Shown here: one piece after another, positions 61,392 through 64,000 of the stretch | Layout: the number at the start of each line of letters is the position of its first letter | Numbering within the stretch: position 1 is the first letter of the stretch | Assembly (NCBI GenBank): GCA_913775525.1 | Contig: CAJYLH010000020.1 | Coordinates: forward strand, 62,001-126,000 | Length of the DNA: 64,000 bases | Direction of reading: 5' to 3' | Origin: an uncultured Chryseobacterium sp. | GTDB taxonomy: Bacteria; Bacteroidota; Bacteroidia; Flavobacteriales; Weeksellaceae | Translations under genes and position numbers: made by a program | Notes under the pieces: model-generated | What the model saw: only the letters and a program-made list of their open reading frames with translations | The model's database searches: none | What the model was told of the DNA's origin: nothing

Positions 61392-63629
61392 TTAAAGTAA
61401 TTTATCGAAATGTATGGGAAGGTCATAAATCCTTTTTCCCGTAGCGTGATAGATCGCATTGGTTACCGCAGGCGGCATGCCTACTCCACCAATTTCTCCT
61501 ACTCCCTTTACGCCGAGATCATTAACGAACTGATCATTCTCTTCCACAAAAAGGACTTGCAGGTCATGCACGTCTGCATGAACCGGTATGTGGTATTCGG
61601 CAAGGTTCGGGTTCATGTATTTTCCAAGCCGGTCATCCAGAATAGTCTCTTCATGGAGGGCTTTGCTGAGTCCCCAGATCATGCCTCCCAGTACCTGGCT
61701 TTCCGCCGTTTTAGGATTGATGATTCTTCCTGCCGCTACGGCAGTCAGGGCTCTTTTTACTTCAATCATTCCCAGTTCCTCGTCTACCTCTACTTCCACG
61801 AAAACAGCACTGTGGACTGCCCTTGCCTTCTTCCCGTATGTAAGCGGATTAGGCATTGCGGTACTTTTAACCTTAATTGCTTCATGATTGTTCGCCACAA
61901 GAACATCTTTAATACGGATCCTTTTTGAATGGTCGCTCCTTAACAGGATAAATCCGTCTTTGAAATCGACATCTTTTAATTTGGCATCTTTTAGCACCGA
62001 ATTGTCCATTGCCCTCGCTTTTTTGAACAGCTTTTTATTCAGTGCCTGACAGGCTTCCTGAACGGCAGGCCCAACCGTAGCGGTGGTAAAAGAGCCTCCC
62101 TGGATGGGTGCAAAAGGCATTTTGCTGTCGGCGTAAGAAAAGGTAACCGCCTCTATAGGCAGACCCAGCTCATCTGCTGCAATCTGGGTCATCACCGTCA
62201 GCGTACCGGTTCCGATATCGGTAACGGCATTTTTTATTTCTACGGTACCGTCTGGTTTCAGGATCGCTTCGGCGCGGCCCAGCATCCGGTTGGCATCCCA
62301 CATTCCGGTAGCCATTCCGTATCCCACGAGTTTATTGCCTCTCTTCATGCTTCTCGGCTCAGGATTCCTCTGGCTCCATCCGAATTGTTCTGCGCCCTTA
62401 AGGTAGCATTCCCGTAATTGCTTGCTTGAGTATTCTTTGTCGCTGCTTTTATCTATTTCAGAATAATTGATGAGCCTGAGCTCTACAGGATCGATGTTCA
62501 GCTGATAAGCAATCTCATCCATTGTTACTTCAACAGCATGCATTCCCGTACTGCCGCCGGGTGCCCTCATATCTAAAGGCGTATAAACATCCAGAGGCAC
62601 CAGCTGATGTTCCAGCAGCGTATTTTCTGCTGGATACAGCATATTGGCCCAGTTGACTACAATTTCCACATAATCTTCAAACCTGGAAGTCTCTCCGGTA
62701 GCTTTATGGTAAATAGCATTCACCTTTCCGTCTTTGTCGGCTCCAAAACGGGTATGCTGTAAAGTCGGCGGCCTGTGCCCGATCATGTACATCTGTTTCC
62801 TGTCGAGAGTTACACGCACATTCCTTTCCAGATCCAGTGCTGCCATCACCGCCATGAACAGCTGATGCTGAGGACGTAAGCCTGAACCGAATCCTCCTCC
62901 TACAAATGGGGAAATGACCTGCACATTTTTCATTTTGAGACCGAAGACATTCGCCACATACATCTGGGAATTGATGGTTCCCTGGGTCTTGTCATAAATC
63001 TTCAGCTTATCTTTTCCCTGGTAAATAACCGTACTGGCATACATTTCCATCGGATTATGATGTTCGGTACCATGGCTGAATATACTGTCTGTTTTTACAA
63101 ATGAGTCCTGGTATGCCTTATCAAAATCACCGGTGGGCGACGGAGGCGGTGGTTTCAGCAGTGAGGCCATGCCTTTTTTAGGATCTTTGGATTTTTCCAG
63201 GTTGGCTTCCAGATCGGTTTCAAAAGTTTCCTCTTCATATTCTATCCCCAGTTTTGTCGCTGCATAACGGGCCATTTCAAAAGTTTCGGCTACTACCAGC
63301 GCAATGGGCTGTCCATTATAACGGATGATATTATCTTTCAAAGGTTTAAAAATGGTTCCGGGAGGCGCATCCATATCTGCATACTGAAAATCGAACCAGG
63401 CGGTTGAAGGACGGTTGTCATGGGTGAACACTTTAATGACCCCATCCATTTTTTCAACTTCAGAGGTATGTATAGATTTTATTTTTCCTTTGGTAACGGT
63501 ACTGTTGACAACATATCCGTACAACAGTTCCGGAGCATCGTATTCACCGGCATATTTGGCTGTCCCCGTCACTTTCAGGCGTCCTTCAAGACGGCTTACC
63601 GGGGTTCCTATCGATGGTGCTTTTTCCAT
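61392..63629 (-). CDS. Xanthine dehydrogenase family molybdopterin-binding subunit
   Basis: A 745-residue large subunit of a molybdenum hydroxylase. It has the N-terminal a/b hammerhead region (KVTGTAKYAGEYDAPELLYG), the Mo-cofactor-binding FVGGGFGSGLRPQ, and the C-terminal active-site Glu region GVGEIGGVGMPPAV. It corresponds to PaoC/YagR-type aldehyde dehydrogenases, which work with an FAD subunit and a 2Fe-2S subunit. The FAD subunit gene lies next upstream at the window edge, and a 2Fe-2S gene is expected beyond it. The substrate is unknown; aromatic aldehydes are common for this branch. Confidence 0.9.
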   Translation of the reverse strand: MEKAPSIGTPVSRLEGRLKVTGTAKYAGEYDAPELLYGYVVNSTVTKGKIKSIHTSEVEKMDGVIKVFTHDNRPSTAWFDFQYADMDAPPGTIFKPLKDNIIRYNGQPIALVVAETFEMARYAATKLGIEYEEETFETDLEANLEKSKDPKKGMASLLKPPPPSPTGDFDKAYQDSFVKTDSIFSHGTEHHNPMEMYASTVIYQGKDKLKIYDKTQGTINSQMYVANVFGLKMKNVQVISPFVGGGFGSGLRPQHQLFMAVMAALDLERNVRVTLDRKQMYMIGHRPPTLQHTRFGADKDGKVNAIYHKATGETSRFEDYVEIVVNWANMLYPAENTLLEHQLVPLDVYTPLDMRAPGGSTGMHAVEVTMDEIAYQLNIDPVELRLINYSEIDKSSDKEYSSKQLRECYLKGAEQFGWSQRNPEPRSMKRGNKLVGYGMATGMWDANRMLGRAEAILKPDGTVEIKNAVTDIGTGTLTVMTQIAADELGLPIEAVTFSYADSKMPFAPIQGGSFTTATVGPAVQEACQALNKKLFKKARAMDNSVLKDAKLKDVDFKDGFILLRSDHSKRIRIKDVLVANNHEAIKVKSTAMPNPLTYGKKARAVHSAVFVEVEVDEELGMIEVKRALTAVAAGRIINPKTAESQVLGGMIWGLSKALHEETILDDRLGKYMNPNLAEYHIPVHADVHDLQVLFVEENDQFVNDLGVKGVGEIGGVGMPPAVTNAIYHATGKRIYDLPIHFDKLL

Positions 63630-63653
63630 ATTCTTGTCATTTAGATTAAATAG

Positions 63654-64000
63654 TTATAAAGATGGTTTGGCACCGGGTCTCTGGGATTCCGGATGTAATG
63701 CCATTGCAGCATTACGGATAATCGCCTTTTTAGCCAGACCTATTTTGAATTCATTATGTTGAAACCCGCTTGCTCCCTGCAGAATAATATCAGCAGCCAG
63801 TGCAAAGTTTTCTTCTGAAGGTGCTTTACCTGTCAGGAACTGTTCAGCCTCTTTCACCCTCCATGGCTTATGCGATACTCCTCCTAAAGCGATCCTGACC
63901 TCTTTGATAAGATCATTTTCAAGGGTAAATGCTGTTGCGACGGAAACCAAAGCAAAAGAATATGAACTCCTGTCCCTCAGTTTCAGGTACGAATAATGCT
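63654..64000 (-). CDS. Molybdenum hydroxylase FAD-binding subunit, 3' part (5' end beyond the window)
   Basis: The frame is open to the window edge, continuing the sequence YLKLRDRSSYSFALVSVAT, which is the family's RxSxxxxLVSVA stretch, with the following IRIALGGVSHKPWRV. It is a C-terminal part of a CO-dehydrogenase-type flavoprotein (PaoB/YagS-like). Its stop codon is 24 bp before the large-subunit start, so the two are in one operon. Confidence 0.85.
   Translation of the reverse strand, partial: HYSYLKLRDRSSYSFALVSVATAFTLENDLIKEVRIALGGVSHKPWRVKEAEQFLTGKAPSEENFALAADIILQGASGFQHNEFKIGLAKKAIIRNAAMALHPESQRPGAKPSL

Noticed and set aside
1-64000. tRNA, rRNA, CRISPR arrays, IS elements and integrases
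   Set aside because: I looked for CCA-ending cloverleaf-like stretches, regular direct repeats with spacers and transposase motifs and saw none. A covariance-model search would be needed to exclude small structured RNAs.

Overview
The window looks like chromosomal DNA of a flavobacterium of the Chryseobacterium type (Bacteroidota, Weeksellaceae-like). The evidence is the gene families (GldI, GLPGLI, DUF4294, a T9SS-sorted subtilase, a DAHP synthase fused to chorismate mutase), Bacteroidota promoter boxes of the form TAnnTTTG, and secreted-protein signal peptides ending in AQ or SQ. I saw no rRNA, tRNA, IS element, prophage or CRISPR array. The naming to genus level is inference from family resemblance, not from a search.

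Layout. 1-3917: end of an M16 peptidase, an AT-rich cluster (GLPGLI protein, a cysteine-rich double-glycine-leader peptide, an XRE regulator), then AhpC peroxiredoxin, a thioredoxin-like protein and a small partner. 4045-9710: BI-1 membrane protein, acyl-CoA reductase, ferredoxin, and the serine pathway genes serC and serA with a DUF1015 gene. 9763-13083: two paralogous M28 peptidases; the intact copy lacks two active-site residues and the copy that keeps them is frameshifted. 13524-20658: small secreted and membrane proteins, two peptidyl-prolyl isomerases including GldI, a Fur-family regulator divergent from a RidA lipoprotein and a thioredoxin-reductase-like enzyme, ilvE and mnmD. 20844-30080: housekeeping genes (nudix, DUF4294, M42, rpe, ndk, rsgA, aroG, dnaX, a TetR regulator). 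The dnaX gene carries an A11 run followed by a stop, so that gamma is the in-frame product and tau needs a frame change.

30211-36635: an alpha-oxoamine synthase, a LuxR-type regulator, a DUF1349 secreted protein, a phage-like small protein, a large FAD/NAD(P) protein and a degenerate CinA-like protein. 36644-43523 is the most interesting region. It holds an AraC regulator, two secreted pilin-like subunits, a periplasmic chaperone-like protein, a two-domain tip-like protein and a 932-residue outer-membrane protein built like a usher. Together they read as a chaperone-usher-like surface fibre system unlike the FimA/Mfa1 (type V) pili usually described in this phylum. 44038-48540: a second Fur-family regulator divergent from a MerC-type membrane protein with paired operators, a Tat-exported alkaline phosphatase and a T9SS-sorted subtilase.

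48908-64000: a Crp/Fnr regulator; a translationally overlapping glycosyltransferase / UDP-galactopyranose mutase / GH1-like module in which the first two genes are disrupted; an Lrp regulator with a CxxC alkylhydroperoxidase-like protein; an MFS and an ArsB-like transporter; a LOV-domain (blue-light) histidine kinase with its receiver protein; a DUF421 protein with a zinc ribbon next to a cysteine desulfurase; and part of a molybdenum hydroxylase operon. Several disruptions are single-base losses in short C or G runs, so base-calling error must be excluded before they are read as biology.
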